A stretch of 39,701 nucleotides of DNA from Bacillota bacterium (GCA_023410675.1 JAEYPM010000057.1:1-39701), one strand, 5' to 3'. Positions 24,773 through 34,458 are shown, counted from the first letter of the stretch. The notes: generated from the letters alone by a model not told the origin. Made by a program: numbers and translations.

Positions 24773-24807
24773 CTTAAATATCCATTTCAAAGTGAAAACC
24801 TCATCAC

Positions 24808-27800
24808 TTATTCTGCTAATACTTCAATATTTAGCTTTCGGTAACGATCCATTCCTGTTCCAGCAGGAATTAATTTACCGATAATAACATTTTCCTTTAA
24901 TCCAATTAGCGGATCCATCTTGCCTTTTATTGCTGCTTCTGTTAGAACTTTTGTAGTTTCTTGGAATGATGCAGCTGATAAGAAGGATTCTGTTGCAAGA
25001 GAAGCCTTTGTAATACCAAGTAAAATGCTCTTTCCGATTGCTTCTTCCTTGCTTTCTTCTCTCATTTGTTTATTTATATCATCAAATTCTAGCACATCTA
25101 CCAAGCTTCCAGGAAGCAGTGATGTATCACCATTTTCTTCTATCTTAACTTTTTTAAGCATTTGACGAACAATAACTTCGATGTGTTTGTCATTGATATC
25201 AACACCTTGGAGTCTGTATACTCTTTGTACTTCTTGTATCATGTAGTGTTGTACACCTTTTACCCCTTTTATCTTTAAAATATCATGAGGGTTTACACTA
25301 CCTTCAGTTAACTCGTCTCCAGCTTCAATCATGGCGTTATCTATTACCTTTATTCTAGATCCATAAGGTATCGTATAGGATTTTGCTTCACCATTCTCAT
25401 CATTTGTAATGATAACTTCTCTCTTTTTCTTTGTATCAGATATCGTAACGCGACCACTGATCTCAGAAATAATAGCAAGTCCTTTTGGCTTACGTGCTTC
25501 AAATAATTCCTCGACACGTGGAAGACCTTGTGTGATATCATCTCCTGCAATACCACCTGTATGGAAAGTACGCATAGTAAGCTGTGTACCTGGTTCACCA
25601 ATTGATTGTGCTGCAATGATCCCTACTGCTTCACCAATTCTAACTTCATTTCCTGACGCCATATTGGCTCCATAACATCTTGCACATATACCCATTTTAG
25701 ATTTACAAGAAAGTACACTACGAATTTTAACCTTTTCAATGCCTATGGATTCAATAAGTTCGGCTTGATTTGGTCTAATCATCTTATTTGCTTTTACAAT
25801 AACTTCACCTGTTTGTGGATGAATAATATCTTCTGCAGCAAAACGTCCAGAAATACGCTCATTGAGTGGTTCTATTACTTCTGCTCCATCCTTATATGCT
25901 TTAACCCACATACCAGGGATATCTCCACCTTCGCTGTCACAACAATCACGTTCTCTAATAATAACATCTTGAGAAACATCAACAAGACGTCTTGTTAAAT
26001 ATCCAGAGTCAGCTGTACGAAGGGCTGTATCTGCAAGTCCTTTACGAGCACCATGGGCTGATGTAAAATACTCCAGTACAGATAATCCTTCACGGAAGTT
26101 TGCTTTTATAGGAAGCTCTAAGATACGTCCTGATGGTGAAGCCATCAGTCCACGCATTCCTGCAAGCTGTTTGATCTGATTTGTTGATCCACGGGCTCCT
26201 GAATGAGCCATCATATAAATGTTATTGTATTTTCCAAGATTGCTTAGAAGTGCCTTTGTAATTCTATCATTAGCATTATTCCATGCCTGAATTACTTTAT
26301 TGTAGCGTTCATCATCTGTCATGAGTCCACGCCTAAATAACTTCTTAACATGATCAACTTCCACTTCAGCCTCAGCTAGAATAGTAGTCTTTTCTTCAGG
26401 AACAACCATGTCTGATACAGAAACAGTAAGTGCTCCTTTTGTAGAATACTTGAATCCTAAGTCCTTAATATTATCTAAAAGGATGGCTGTCTCAGTAGCA
26501 CCATGTGTATTAATACATTTTTTAATAATAGTAGCGAGTTGTTTTTTCCCTACCAAGAAATCTACCTCGTATTTAAGTAAGTTTTCTGGGTTACTTCTAT
26601 CAACAAATCCTAAGTTTTGAGGAATAATCTCATTAAAGATAACACGCCCTACTGTTGTATCAATAATAGCTTCTTGCAATTGTCCTTCTATTTCACGTCT
26701 TCTTCTCACTTTGATACGTGCATGTAATGATATCACTTTATTGTCATATGCAAGAATTGCTTCTTTTTCGTCTCTAAAATATTTTCCTTCTCCTATTTCC
26801 CCTTCTTTTTCTAAAGTAAGGTAATAAGTACCTAGCACCATGTCCTGTGAAGGAACTGTAACTGGTCCACCATCTGATGGTTTTAAGAGGTTGTTTGGTG
26901 CCAAAAGAAGAAATCTACATTCAGCTTGTGCTTCTACAGATAATGGCACATGAACCGCCATTTGGTCACCATCGAAGTCGGCATTATATGCTGTACATAC
27001 CAGTGGATGAAGTTTAATGGCACGTCCTTCTACAAGTATTGGTTCAAATGCTTGAATACCAAGACGGTGAAGAGTCGGTGCACGATTTAACATAACAGGA
27101 TGTTCTCTAATAACTTCTTCTAATACATCCCATACTTCTGGTTGCAGTCTTTCTATCATATGCTTTGCATTTTTAATGTTATGTGCAATACCATCTGATA
27201 CAAGTTTTTTCATAACAAATGGTTTGAATAACTCTATTGCCATTTCTTTTGGAAGACCACATTGATAAATCTTAAGTGATGGTCCAACTACAATAACAGA
27301 TCGTCCAGAATAGTCAACACGTTTTCCAAGTAAGTTTTGACGGAAACGTCCAGCTTTTCCTTTAAGCATATCTGATAATGATTTAAGTGGTCTATTACCA
27401 GGACCAGTAACTGCTTTTCCTCGTCTACCATTATCAATAAGGGCGTCTACTGCTTCTTGGAGCATTCTCTTTTCATTACGTACGATAATATTAGGTGCTC
27501 CTAAGTCAAGTAGTCTTTTGAGACGATTGTTTCTGTTGATTACACGTCTATAAAGATCATTTAAGTCAGAAGTAGCAAAACGTCCTCCATCTAGCTGAAT
27601 CATTGGTCTAAGATCTGGTGGTAATACTGGGATAACATTTAAAATCATCCATTCTGGTTTGTTGCCAGATGTGTGAAAAGCTTCAATAACTTCTAACCTT
27701 TTGATAATACGTACTCTTTTTTGCCCTGTAGCTGTTTTCAACTGATCTTTTAATGTTACAGCTTCTTTTCCAAGATCAATATCAGCAAGAAGCTTTTGAA

Positions 27801-28335
27801 TAGCTTCAGCTCCCATTTCAGCAACAAAAGAACCCGCTCCATATTTTTCTTCTGCTTCTCTAAATTCTCTTTCGCCTAGTATTTCTTTATATTCAAGGCC
27901 TGTATCTTTAGGGTCTGTAACGATATAAGCCGCAAAGTATAATATTTTTTCTAATTTACCTGGCGTAATATCTAAGATAAGTCCCATTCGGCTTGGGATT
28001 CCTTTAAAGTACCAGATGTGTGATACTGGGGCAGCAAGTTCAATATGCCCCATTCTCTCACGTCTTACCTTTGCCTTTGTAACTTCTACACCACACCTAT
28101 CGCAAACAATACCTTTATAACGAATACGTTTGTACTTTCCGCAGTGACATTCCCAGTCTTTACTAGGTCCAAATATTTTCTCACAAAACAACCCATCTCT
28201 TTCAGGTCGTTGTGTACGGTAATTAATAGTTTCTGGTTTCTTTACTTCTCCTCGAGACCATTCACGAATTTTATCAGGGGAAGCCAATCCTATCTTTATA
28301 CTTTCGAAAAAGATAGCTTGATCCATGTTCGGCAT
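24808..28335 (-). CDS. rpoC: RNA polymerase subunit beta'
   Basis: This is the catalytic clamp subunit of RNA polymerase. From the ATG at 28335, eight bases after GGGAG, the protein has 1175 residues. It shows the N-terminal zinc site (Cys63, Cys65, Cys78, Cys81) and the active-site loop NADFDGDQM (451-459), with the three magnesium-binding aspartates at 453, 455 and 457. The second zinc site lies in the CCDSEGG and CARCYG segments. The GTG three codons upstream abuts the ribosome binding site and is unlikely. There is no large lineage insertion of the gamma-proteobacterial type. Confidence 0.97.
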   Translation of the reverse strand: MPNMDQAIFFESIKIGLASPDKIREWSRGEVKKPETINYRTQRPERDGLFCEKIFGPSKDWECHCGKYKRIRYKGIVCDRCGVEVTKAKVRRERMGHIELAAPVSHIWYFKGIPSRMGLILDITPGKLEKILYFAAYIVTDPKDTGLEYKEILGEREFREAEEKYGAGSFVAEMGAEAIQKLLADIDLGKEAVTLKDQLKTATGQKRVRIIKRLEVIEAFHTSGNKPEWMILNVIPVLPPDLRPMIQLDGGRFATSDLNDLYRRVINRNNRLKRLLDLGAPNIIVRNEKRMLQEAVDALIDNGRRGKAVTGPGNRPLKSLSDMLKGKAGRFRQNLLGKRVDYSGRSVIVVGPSLKIYQCGLPKEMAIELFKPFVMKKLVSDGIAHNIKNAKHMIERLQPEVWDVLEEVIREHPVMLNRAPTLHRLGIQAFEPILVEGRAIKLHPLVCTAYNADFDGDQMAVHVPLSVEAQAECRFLLLAPNNLLKPSDGGPVTVPSQDMVLGTYYLTLEKEGEIGEGKYFRDEKEAILAYDNKVISLHARIKVRRRREIEGQLQEAIIDTTVGRVIFNEIIPQNLGFVDRSNPENLLKYEVDFLVGKKQLATIIKKCINTHGATETAILLDNIKDLGFKYSTKGALTVSVSDMVVPEEKTTILAEAEVEVDHVKKLFRRGLMTDDERYNKVIQAWNNANDRITKALLSNLGKYNNIYMMAHSGARGSTNQIKQLAGMRGLMASPSGRILELPIKANFREGLSVLEYFTSAHGARKGLADTALRTADSGYLTRRLVDVSQDVIIRERDCCDSEGGDIPGMWVKAYKDGAEVIEPLNERISGRFAAEDIIHPQTGEVIVKANKMIRPNQAELIESIGIEKVKIRSVLSCKSKMGICARCYGANMASGNEVRIGEAVGIIAAQSIGEPGTQLTMRTFHTGGIAGDDITQGLPRVEELFEARKPKGLAIISEISGRVTISDTKKKREVIITNDENGEAKSYTIPYGSRIKVIDNAMIEAGDELTEGSVNPHDILKIKGVKGVQHYMIQEVQRVYRLQGVDINDKHIEVIVRQMLKKVKIEENGDTSLLPGSLVDVLEFDDINKQMREESKEEAIGKSILLGITKASLATESFLSAASFQETTKVLTEAAIKGKMDPLIGLKENVIIGKLIPAGTGMDRYRKLNIEVLAE

Positions 28336-28366
28336 GACATACACTCCCTTCTACACCTCAATCAAT

Positions 28367-31300
28367 CTAAAAATCATCCATGTCTGCATCAATATCTACA
28401 TCAATATCTACATCTTCATCTATTAAGTCTTCATCTAAAATAATAGGAGCATCAGCATCTTCAAAGTCAATATCTAAGCTGTCATCATCTAACTCTGGAC
28501 TATCAATGAACTCTATATCCTCTTCTGGTGATGCTGGAACACCCTCAATACCTTCTAGATTGACATTAATGCCATCACTAACATCTACACTTTCTTGTAT
28601 CTCCAGTTCTTCCATATCATTTGTTAAGACACGCACATCCAGTGCTAATGATTGAAGTTCCTTTAGTAGAACCTTAAAAGATTCTGGTATTCCTGGCTCT
28701 GGTATGTTTTCACCTTTAACTACGGATTCATAGGTCTTTACACGTCCTACTACGTCATCAGACTTAATGGTTAATATTTCTTGCAATGTGTATGCTGCTC
28801 CATATGCTTCAAGTGCCCACACTTCCATTTCACCAAAACGTTGTCCACCAAACTGTGCTTTACCACCTAGTGGCTGCTGCGTAATTGTAGCATATGGGCC
28901 TGTAGAACGTGCATGCATTTTGTCATCTACCAAGTGATGGAGCTTCAAATAGTGCATGTAGCCTACTGTTACAGGATTATGAAATGGTTCTCCTGTTCTT
29001 CCATCTCTTAGAAGTATTTTCCCAGTACGATCTACTGGAACACCTTGCCACTCTTTTCTATGATCTCGGTTATCATATAAATATTGATAGATTTCGTCAT
29101 TAACATTGTCTTTCCACTTTGTTGTAAAGTCTTCCCAGTCATAATTAACGTAGTCATTGGCCATTTCTAGAGTATCCATAATGTCTATTTCGCTTGCACC
29201 ATTAAATACAGGTGTTTCAACTTTACATCCTAACATTTTAGCGGCTAGTCCTAAATGCACCTCTAATACCTGACCAATATTCATACGTGATGGTACGCCT
29301 AGTGGATTTAGTACAATATCTAGTGGTCTACCATTTGGTAAAAATGGCATATCTTCTACTGGAAGAACCCTTGAAATAACACCTTTATTTCCATGTCGCC
29401 CTGCCATCTTGTCCCCAACAGAAATCTTTCTCTTTTGAGCAATATAGCAACGTACCATTTTATTTACTCCAGGATCTAATTCATCACCATTCTCCCTAGT
29501 AAATATCTTAACATCCACGATAATACCAGCTTCACCATGAGGAACTCTAAGTGAAGTATCTCTTACTTCTCTGACTTTCTCACCAAATATTGCTCTTAAG
29601 AGTCTTTCCTCAGCCGTTAATTCAGTCTCTCCTTTTGGTGTTACACGTCCAACTAATATATCTCCTGAGCGCACCTCAGCTCCTATACGAATGATTCCTC
29701 TTTCATCTAAATCCTTAAGTGCGTCATCGCCCACATTTGGAATGTCTCTTGTAATTTCTTCAGGTCCAACTTTTGTATCACGAGCTTCTAGTTCATATTC
29801 TTCTATATGAATAGATGTGTATATATCTTCTTGAACAAGCTTCTCACTAAGCAAAATAGCATCTTCAAAGTTATATCCTTCCCAAGTCATAAAACCAATA
29901 AGAGGATTTTGTCCTAATGCTAATTCTCCATGGTCAGTAGATGGTCCATCAGCTAAAATGTCACCTTTTTTCACAGGTTCGCCTTTAGATACTAGTGGTT
30001 TTTGATTAATACAAGTACCTTGGTTACTTCGTTCAAATTTTGTCAGTTTGTACACATGTTTTTGACCTTCTGTGTTTTTTACTACTATTTCTTTAGCTGT
30101 AACCTTGTCCACTACCCCTTCCTCAGCAGCTAATACAACAGCTCCTGAATCAACAGCAACCTTGTATTCCATACCTGTCCCTATGATTGGACTATTGGTC
30201 CGAATCAAAGGTACTGCTTGACGCTGCATGTTTGCTCCCATCAGTGCACGGTTCGCGTCATCATTTTCAAGGAATGGTATAAGTGCAGTAGCCACAGACA
30301 CCATTTGTTTTGGAGAAATATCCATGAGATCTATTTGATCCCTGTCAAACTCTAAAATAGATTCAGATCGTCTTCCTATTACTCTTTGATTAACAAATTT
30401 GCCTTCATGATCTAAAGGCTCTGTAGCTTGACAAATTGTATACTTTTCTTCTTCATCAGCTGTAATATAAATAACTTCTGATGTAACTCTTGGCTCATCA
30501 CCTGATTTGTCGATGACTCTATAAGGGGCTTCAATAAATCCATATTCGTTAATACGTGCAAAAGTAGCTAACGAGTTGATAAGACCGATGTTAGGTCCTT
30601 CTGGTGTCTCAATAGGACACATACGACCATAATGGGAGTCATGAACGTCACGAACCTCAAAACCTGCTCTTTCCCTTGACAAACCTCCTGGTCCTAATGC
30701 TGATAATCTTCTTTTATGTGTCAATTCTGCAAGTGGATTATTTTGATCCATAAACTGAGAAAGCTGTGAACTTCCAAAGAATTCTTTAATAGCAGAAGAA
30801 ACAGGTCTTATATTTATAAATGTTTGTGGTGTTACTGATTCTTGATCTTGAACTGTCATTCTCTCACGCACAACTCTTTCCATACGTGAAAGACCAATGC
30901 GAAATTGGTTTTGGAAAAGTTCTCCGACTGCACGGATACGACGATTACCTAAGTGGTCAATATCATCTGTATAACCTAAGCCATATTCAAGATGAATATT
31001 ATAGTTAATTGAAGCATAAATATCATCTAAAGTAATACACTTTGGAATAAGATCGTTAATACGTTCTTTTATTACTCTTTTTATGTCTTCAATCTCTTGA
31101 TGATCTTCTAGTATTTCTTCTAAAACAGGATAATAAACCATATCTTTTATTTCAAATTCATCTGGATCTATGTCTAAAAACTTAGTGATATCTACAGTTC
31201 TATTTGAAAGAATCTTGACTGGTCTATTTACGCCTGAAACTTGAACATATACTGCTTCTATTCCTGTATTCTGAATACGATTAGCAAGGGAAACTGTTAT

Positions 31301-32239
31301 TTTATCGCCACGTTGTGCAATAAGCTCTCCTGTAAACATGTCTATAACATCTTCTGCGAGATTACAGCCTGTTATACGGTTACGAAGTGCAAGCTTTTTA
31401 TTAAACTTATAACGTCCTACTCTAGCTAAGTCATATCGTTTCGGATCAAAAAACATATTATTTATCAGTGTCTCAGCACTATCTACAGTTGGCGGTTCCC
31501 CTGGTCTTATACGTTTGTACATTTCAATAAGACCTTCCTCGTAACTCTTGCTTGTATCTTTTTGAATGGTTTCAAGAATCTTTGGTTCTTCTCCAAACTT
31601 ATCTACTATTTCTGTATCTGTGCCTAATCCTAATGAACGCAAAAGAACAGTGATCGGTACTTTTCTTGTACGATCAACTCTTACATAAAATATATCATTT
31701 GAATCTGTTTCATATTCAAGCCATGCTCCACGGCTTGGATTTACAGATGTAGCAAATAATTTTTTACCTGTCTTATCAAAGGTGATAGCACAATAAATAC
31801 CTGGTGAACGTACAAGCTGACTAACAATAACACGTTCAGCTCCATTGATAATAAATGTTCCATTTTCTGTCATGAGTGGGAAGTCTCCCATAAAGACATC
31901 ACTTACTATTGTTTCGTTTGTTTCCTTGTTATGAAGGCGTGCACGTACTTTTAGAGGTGCACAAAAAGTCGCATCTCTTTCTCTACACTCTTCAATTGTA
32001 TACTTTGGTTTACTATCAAGGAAAAAATCTGTAAACTCCAAAATGAGATTACCATTAAAATCAGATATAGGAGAAATATCGCGAAATACTTCCTTCAATC
32101 CTTCTGTTAAAAACCAATTATAAGAAGTTTTTTGGACTTCAATAAGATTTGGTATTTTTAACACATCATCTTCGGTACTGGCATAGCTCATGCGAATTTG
32201 CTTACCCATGTTCACTGGGTGCATCTTAGACTTTTGCAT
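28367..32239 (-). CDS. rpoB: RNA polymerase subunit beta, with long acidic tail
   Basis: This is the second large catalytic subunit of RNA polymerase. The 1290-residue protein carries the rifampicin-pocket block (SQLSQFMDQNNPLAELTHKR then RLSALGPGG) without obvious resistance changes. The nucleotide-binding KPLVSKGEPVKKGDILADG region and RHGNKGVIS are also present. After the conserved end (LTNDMEELEIQES) it continues for 73 residues with 31 Asp/Glu and no Lys/Arg, ending DADMDDF. Part of the tail is encoded by two exact 12-base repeats (28391-28402, 28403-28414). The start is ATG at 32239 after AAGGGGTGAG. rpoC follows after 31 bases. Confidence 0.97.
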   Translation of the reverse strand: MQKSKMHPVNMGKQIRMSYASTEDDVLKIPNLIEVQKTSYNWFLTEGLKEVFRDISPISDFNGNLILEFTDFFLDSKPKYTIEECRERDATFCAPLKVRARLHNKETNETIVSDVFMGDFPLMTENGTFIINGAERVIVSQLVRSPGIYCAITFDKTGKKLFATSVNPSRGAWLEYETDSNDIFYVRVDRTRKVPITVLLRSLGLGTDTEIVDKFGEEPKILETIQKDTSKSYEEGLIEMYKRIRPGEPPTVDSAETLINNMFFDPKRYDLARVGRYKFNKKLALRNRITGCNLAEDVIDMFTGELIAQRGDKITVSLANRIQNTGIEAVYVQVSGVNRPVKILSNRTVDITKFLDIDPDEFEIKDMVYYPVLEEILEDHQEIEDIKRVIKERINDLIPKCITLDDIYASINYNIHLEYGLGYTDDIDHLGNRRIRAVGELFQNQFRIGLSRMERVVRERMTVQDQESVTPQTFINIRPVSSAIKEFFGSSQLSQFMDQNNPLAELTHKRRLSALGPGGLSRERAGFEVRDVHDSHYGRMCPIETPEGPNIGLINSLATFARINEYGFIEAPYRVIDKSGDEPRVTSEVIYITADEEEKYTICQATEPLDHEGKFVNQRVIGRRSESILEFDRDQIDLMDISPKQMVSVATALIPFLENDDANRALMGANMQRQAVPLIRTNSPIIGTGMEYKVAVDSGAVVLAAEEGVVDKVTAKEIVVKNTEGQKHVYKLTKFERSNQGTCINQKPLVSKGEPVKKGDILADGPSTDHGELALGQNPLIGFMTWEGYNFEDAILLSEKLVQEDIYTSIHIEEYELEARDTKVGPEEITRDIPNVGDDALKDLDERGIIRIGAEVRSGDILVGRVTPKGETELTAEERLLRAIFGEKVREVRDTSLRVPHGEAGIIVDVKIFTRENGDELDPGVNKMVRCYIAQKRKISVGDKMAGRHGNKGVISRVLPVEDMPFLPNGRPLDIVLNPLGVPSRMNIGQVLEVHLGLAAKMLGCKVETPVFNGASEIDIMDTLEMANDYVNYDWEDFTTKWKDNVNDEIYQYLYDNRDHRKEWQGVPVDRTGKILLRDGRTGEPFHNPVTVGYMHYLKLHHLVDDKMHARSTGPYATITQQPLGGKAQFGGQRFGEMEVWALEAYGAAYTLQEILTIKSDDVVGRVKTYESVVKGENIPEPGIPESFKVLLKELQSLALDVRVLTNDMEELEIQESVDVSDGINVNLEGIEGVPASPEEDIEFIDSPELDDDSLDIDFEDADAPIILDEDLIDEDVDIDVDIDADMDDF

Positions 32240-32502
32240 GTGTTTCTCACCCCTTGCAAAATTTATAAATAATGCAGGTTACTGCACTGTTTCAAGTAAA
32301 AATAAAATATGCATACTCCAAAAAAGAATATGTATTGTAATGATAATATGCATATGCTATAATAAAGCATATATTTTCCAATTTGCATATTAACGGATTA
32401 TATAATGGTATCAGAAAAAGTTACGTACGTCAATGTTTTATTTTGCTTGTACACGAAACAATGAATTCACAAAGTATATATAAAACCTAAAATGTGAATT
32501 CT
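32240..32502 (-). promoter_or_regulatory. Long, AT-rich 5' untranslated region of rpoBC
   Basis: About 260 bases separate the predicted transcription start from rpoB. Besides the 5' hairpin listed separately, a 7-bp ATATGCT/AGCATAT stem (32352-32358, 32366-32372) and a 5-bp TGCAG/CTGCA stem near the ribosome binding site (32273-32286) are visible. ATATGCATA-like words recur at 32308-32400. I recognise no named leader RNA. Confidence 0.45.
32463..32501 (-). repeat. Palindrome at the predicted 5' end of the rpoBC mRNA
   Basis: GAATTCACA (32463-32471) and TGTGAATTC (32493-32501) form a 9-bp perfect stem around a 21-base AT-rich loop. The predicted first transcribed base is about 32500-32502, so the mRNA would begin with this hairpin. 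The arms match those of the hairpin array at 35043-35187. Confidence 0.7.
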
Positions 32503-32508
32503 ATATAT

Positions 32509-32537
32509 TTTATAACACTTAGCATTTCTACTTTCAA
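32509..32537 (-). promoter_or_regulatory. Promoter of rpoBC
   Basis: On the minus strand TTGAAA (32532-32537), 17 bases and TATAAA (32509-32514) match the sigma-A consensus at five of six positions in each box. It lies just after the rplL terminator, so rpoBC can be transcribed separately from the L11-L12 operon. Confidence 0.75.
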
Positions 32538-32590
32538 GGGACTTCCCCCTAAACTGCATAAAAAATTTTTATTAAAAAATATAGATAAGT

Positions 32591-32624
32591 AAAAAAGCCT
32601 GTCCATCTTTGGATAGGCTTTTTT
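32591..32624 (-). terminator. Terminator after rplL
   Basis: GCCTGTCCA and TGGATAGGC form a 9-bp stem with one G-U pair and a four-base loop (TCTT). The stem is flanked by six A on one side and six T on the other, so it could act in both directions. On the minus strand it ends the rplL transcript 14 bases past the stop codon. Confidence 0.9.
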
Positions 32625-32637
32625 ATATCCTACATTA

Positions 32638-33012
32638 TTATTTTAATGTAACTTTTGCTCCAACTTCTTCTAATTTAGCTTTAATTGCATCAGCATCTTC
32701 TTTAGAAGCAGCTTCTTTAATTACTTTTGGAGCACCTTCAACTACATCTTTAGCTTCTTTTAAGCCAAGTCCAGTAATTTCACGAACTACTTTGATTACT
32801 TTAATTTTTTCTGCACCAGCGTCAGTTAATTCAACATCGAATTCTGTTTTTTCTTCAGCTGCTGATGCAGCTCCTGGTGCTGCTGCAACCATAACTCCTG
32901 CTGCTGCTGATACACCGAATTCTTCTTCACAAGCTTTTACTAAGTCATTTAACTCAAGTATAGTTAATTCTTTAATAGCATCCATAATTTCTTGAATTGA
33001 TAATTTTGCCAT
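32638..33012 (-). CDS. rplL: 50S ribosomal protein L7/L12
   Basis: L7/L12 dimers form the mobile stalk that recruits translation GTPases. The 124-residue protein has the N-terminal dimerisation domain (about 1-33), an alanine-rich hinge (AAAPGAASAAEEKTEFDVEL region, about 43-62) and the C-terminal factor-binding domain with GLKEAKDVVEGAPK. It lies 32 bases after rplJ and is followed by a strong terminator. Confidence 0.98.
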   Translation of the reverse strand: MAKLSIQEIMDAIKELTILELNDLVKACEEEFGVSAAAGVMVAAAPGAASAAEEKTEFDVELTDAGAEKIKVIKVVREITGLGLKEAKDVVEGAPKVIKEAASKEDADAIKAKLEEVGAKVTLK

Positions 33013-33044
33013 TTATAAGCACCTCCGAAATATTTTTATTGTTT

Positions 33045-33533
33045 TTATTGTTCTTGTTTTTCTGCAACTTGTTTAATAACACGTGCAAAGCTAGAAATAG
33101 GTGATTTAAAGCTTCCAAGTAAACGTCCAAGTAATTCTTCTCTTGGAGCAATGCTACCGATAGCTAACATCCCTTTTGCATCATAGTATTGTCCTTCTAC
33201 GATACCTGATTTAAACTCAAGTTTGTCATTGTCTTTAGCGATCTTTGAAAGAATTCTTGGACCTGCTGTAGCATCATCATAACTGATAGCCATAGCTGTA
33301 GGTCCTTCTAAGTCTTTAGAAAGCTCCTCAAACTCTGTACCTTTAATAGCAAAGTTTATCATCGTATTCTTGAAAACTTTGTATTCAATGTTGTTTTCAC
33401 GAAGTTGTTTTCTAAGTTCTGTATCTTGTTCTACTGTAAGACCTCTATAGTCTACTAATAAAATAGATTTAGCACCGTTAATTTTTTCTTTGATTACATC
33501 AATAACAACTTGCTTTTTTTCAACTTTTGCCAT
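33045..33533 (-). CDS. rplJ: 50S ribosomal protein L10
   Basis: L10 anchors the L7/L12 dimers on 23S rRNA, and the L10-L12 complex represses its own mRNA. The ATG at 33533, after GGAGGTG, gives 162 residues starting MAKVEKKQVVIDVIKEKING. The longer open frame covers the terminator hairpin and is not coding. The C-terminal helix SSFARVIKQVAEKQEQ binds L12. A recognisable L10 leader precedes the gene. Confidence 0.96.
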   Translation of the reverse strand: MAKVEKKQVVIDVIKEKINGAKSILLVDYRGLTVEQDTELRKQLRENNIEYKVFKNTMINFAIKGTEFEELSKDLEGPTAMAISYDDATAGPRILSKIAKDNDKLEFKSGIVEGQYYDAKGMLAIGSIAPREELLGRLLGSFKSPISSFARVIKQVAEKQEQ

Positions 33534-33560
33534 TATTACACCTCCTTGATACACGAATGT

Positions 33561-33605
33561 CAAAATAAAATACCACTTTGCATTAATCCGCAGGCAAAGT
33601 GGTAT
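33561..33605 (-). terminator. Intrinsic terminator/attenuator before rplJ
   Basis: ATACCACTTTGC (33570-33581) and GCAAAGTGGTAT (33594-33605) form a 12-bp perfect stem with a 12-base loop, followed on the minus strand by TTTTATTTTG. It lies between the L10-binding leader and rplJ and would terminate transcription before rplJL unless prevented. Confidence 0.85.
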
Positions 33606-33700
33606 CAATAAGTCTATTTATTGGTTAGACCTCGGTAGGTTGTATACGTTATGCCAAAGGCACCTACTGTCTGCGGTACAGTATTATTTTGTTCAACAGA
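33606..33700 (-). promoter_or_regulatory. Ribosomal protein L10 leader
   Basis: The minus strand carries the two conserved pieces of the Firmicutes L10 leader: CCGCAGACAGTAGGTGCC (33659-33676) and CCTACCGAG (33631-33639). CCTAC can pair with GTAGG. This RNA is bound by L10-(L12)4 in Bacillus. It is the known autoregulatory site, combined here with the terminator hairpin downstream. Confidence 0.85.
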
Positions 33701-33748
33701 TAAGATTGTATCATAAACATATCTTGTTGTCAAATTGTTTCATATAAT

Positions 33749-34444
33749 TTATTGTTCAGCTTTTAATGGGTTTATTTTAATACCAGGGCCCATTGTTGTT
33801 GAAACTGAAATACTGCGCAAATATTGTCCCTTTGCTGCAGCTGGTTTTGCTTTTATAACTGCATTCATTAACGTGTGGAAGTTATCTTGCAATTTTTCTT
33901 GTCCAAATGACACTTTTCCAATAGGTACATGTATAATATTAGTTTTGTCAAGACGGTACTCAATTTTACCAGCTTTGATTTCTTCAATAGCTTTTGATAC
34001 ATCCATAGTAACTGTTCCTGCTTTTGGGTTTGGCATTAAGCCTTTTGGTCCAAGAACACGACCGAGTCTACCAACTACACCCATCATATCTGGAGTTGCT
34101 ACTACGATATCAAAATCAAGCCATCCATCGTTTTGGATTTTTGGAATAAGTTCTTCTCCGCCTACATGGTCTGCTCCTGCTGCTAAAGCTTCATCTGCTT
34201 TTACACCTTTTGCAAATACAAGTACTCTTAATGTTTTACCAGTTCCGTGTGGTAATACTACTGCTCCACGAACTTGTTGATCAGCATGACGGCTATCTAC
34301 ACCTAATTTGATATGAGCTTCAACAGTCTCATCAAATTTTGCAACCTTTGTTTTTTGTACTAAAGAAAATGCCTCGCTCGGCTCATAAAGTGCTGTACGA
34401 TCTACAAGCTTAGCTGCTTCTTGATATTTTTTACCTCTTTTCAT
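33749..34444 (-). CDS. rplA: 50S ribosomal protein L1
   Basis: L1 forms the mobile stalk on the E-site side of the ribosome and represses L11-operon translation in several bacteria. The 231-residue protein has the signature GRLGRVLGPKGLMPNPKAGT (about 128-147). The start is ATG at 34444 after AAGGAGG, directly next to a short RNA motif resembling the L1 site in 23S rRNA. Confidence 0.97.
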   Translation of the reverse strand: MKRGKKYQEAAKLVDRTALYEPSEAFSLVQKTKVAKFDETVEAHIKLGVDSRHADQQVRGAVVLPHGTGKTLRVLVFAKGVKADEALAAGADHVGGEELIPKIQNDGWLDFDIVVATPDMMGVVGRLGRVLGPKGLMPNPKAGTVTMDVSKAIEEIKAGKIEYRLDKTNIIHVPIGKVSFGQEKLQDNFHTLMNAVIKAKPAAAKGQYLRSISVSTTMGPGIKINPLKAEQ

Positions 34445-34458
34445 TCCTTTACCTCCTT

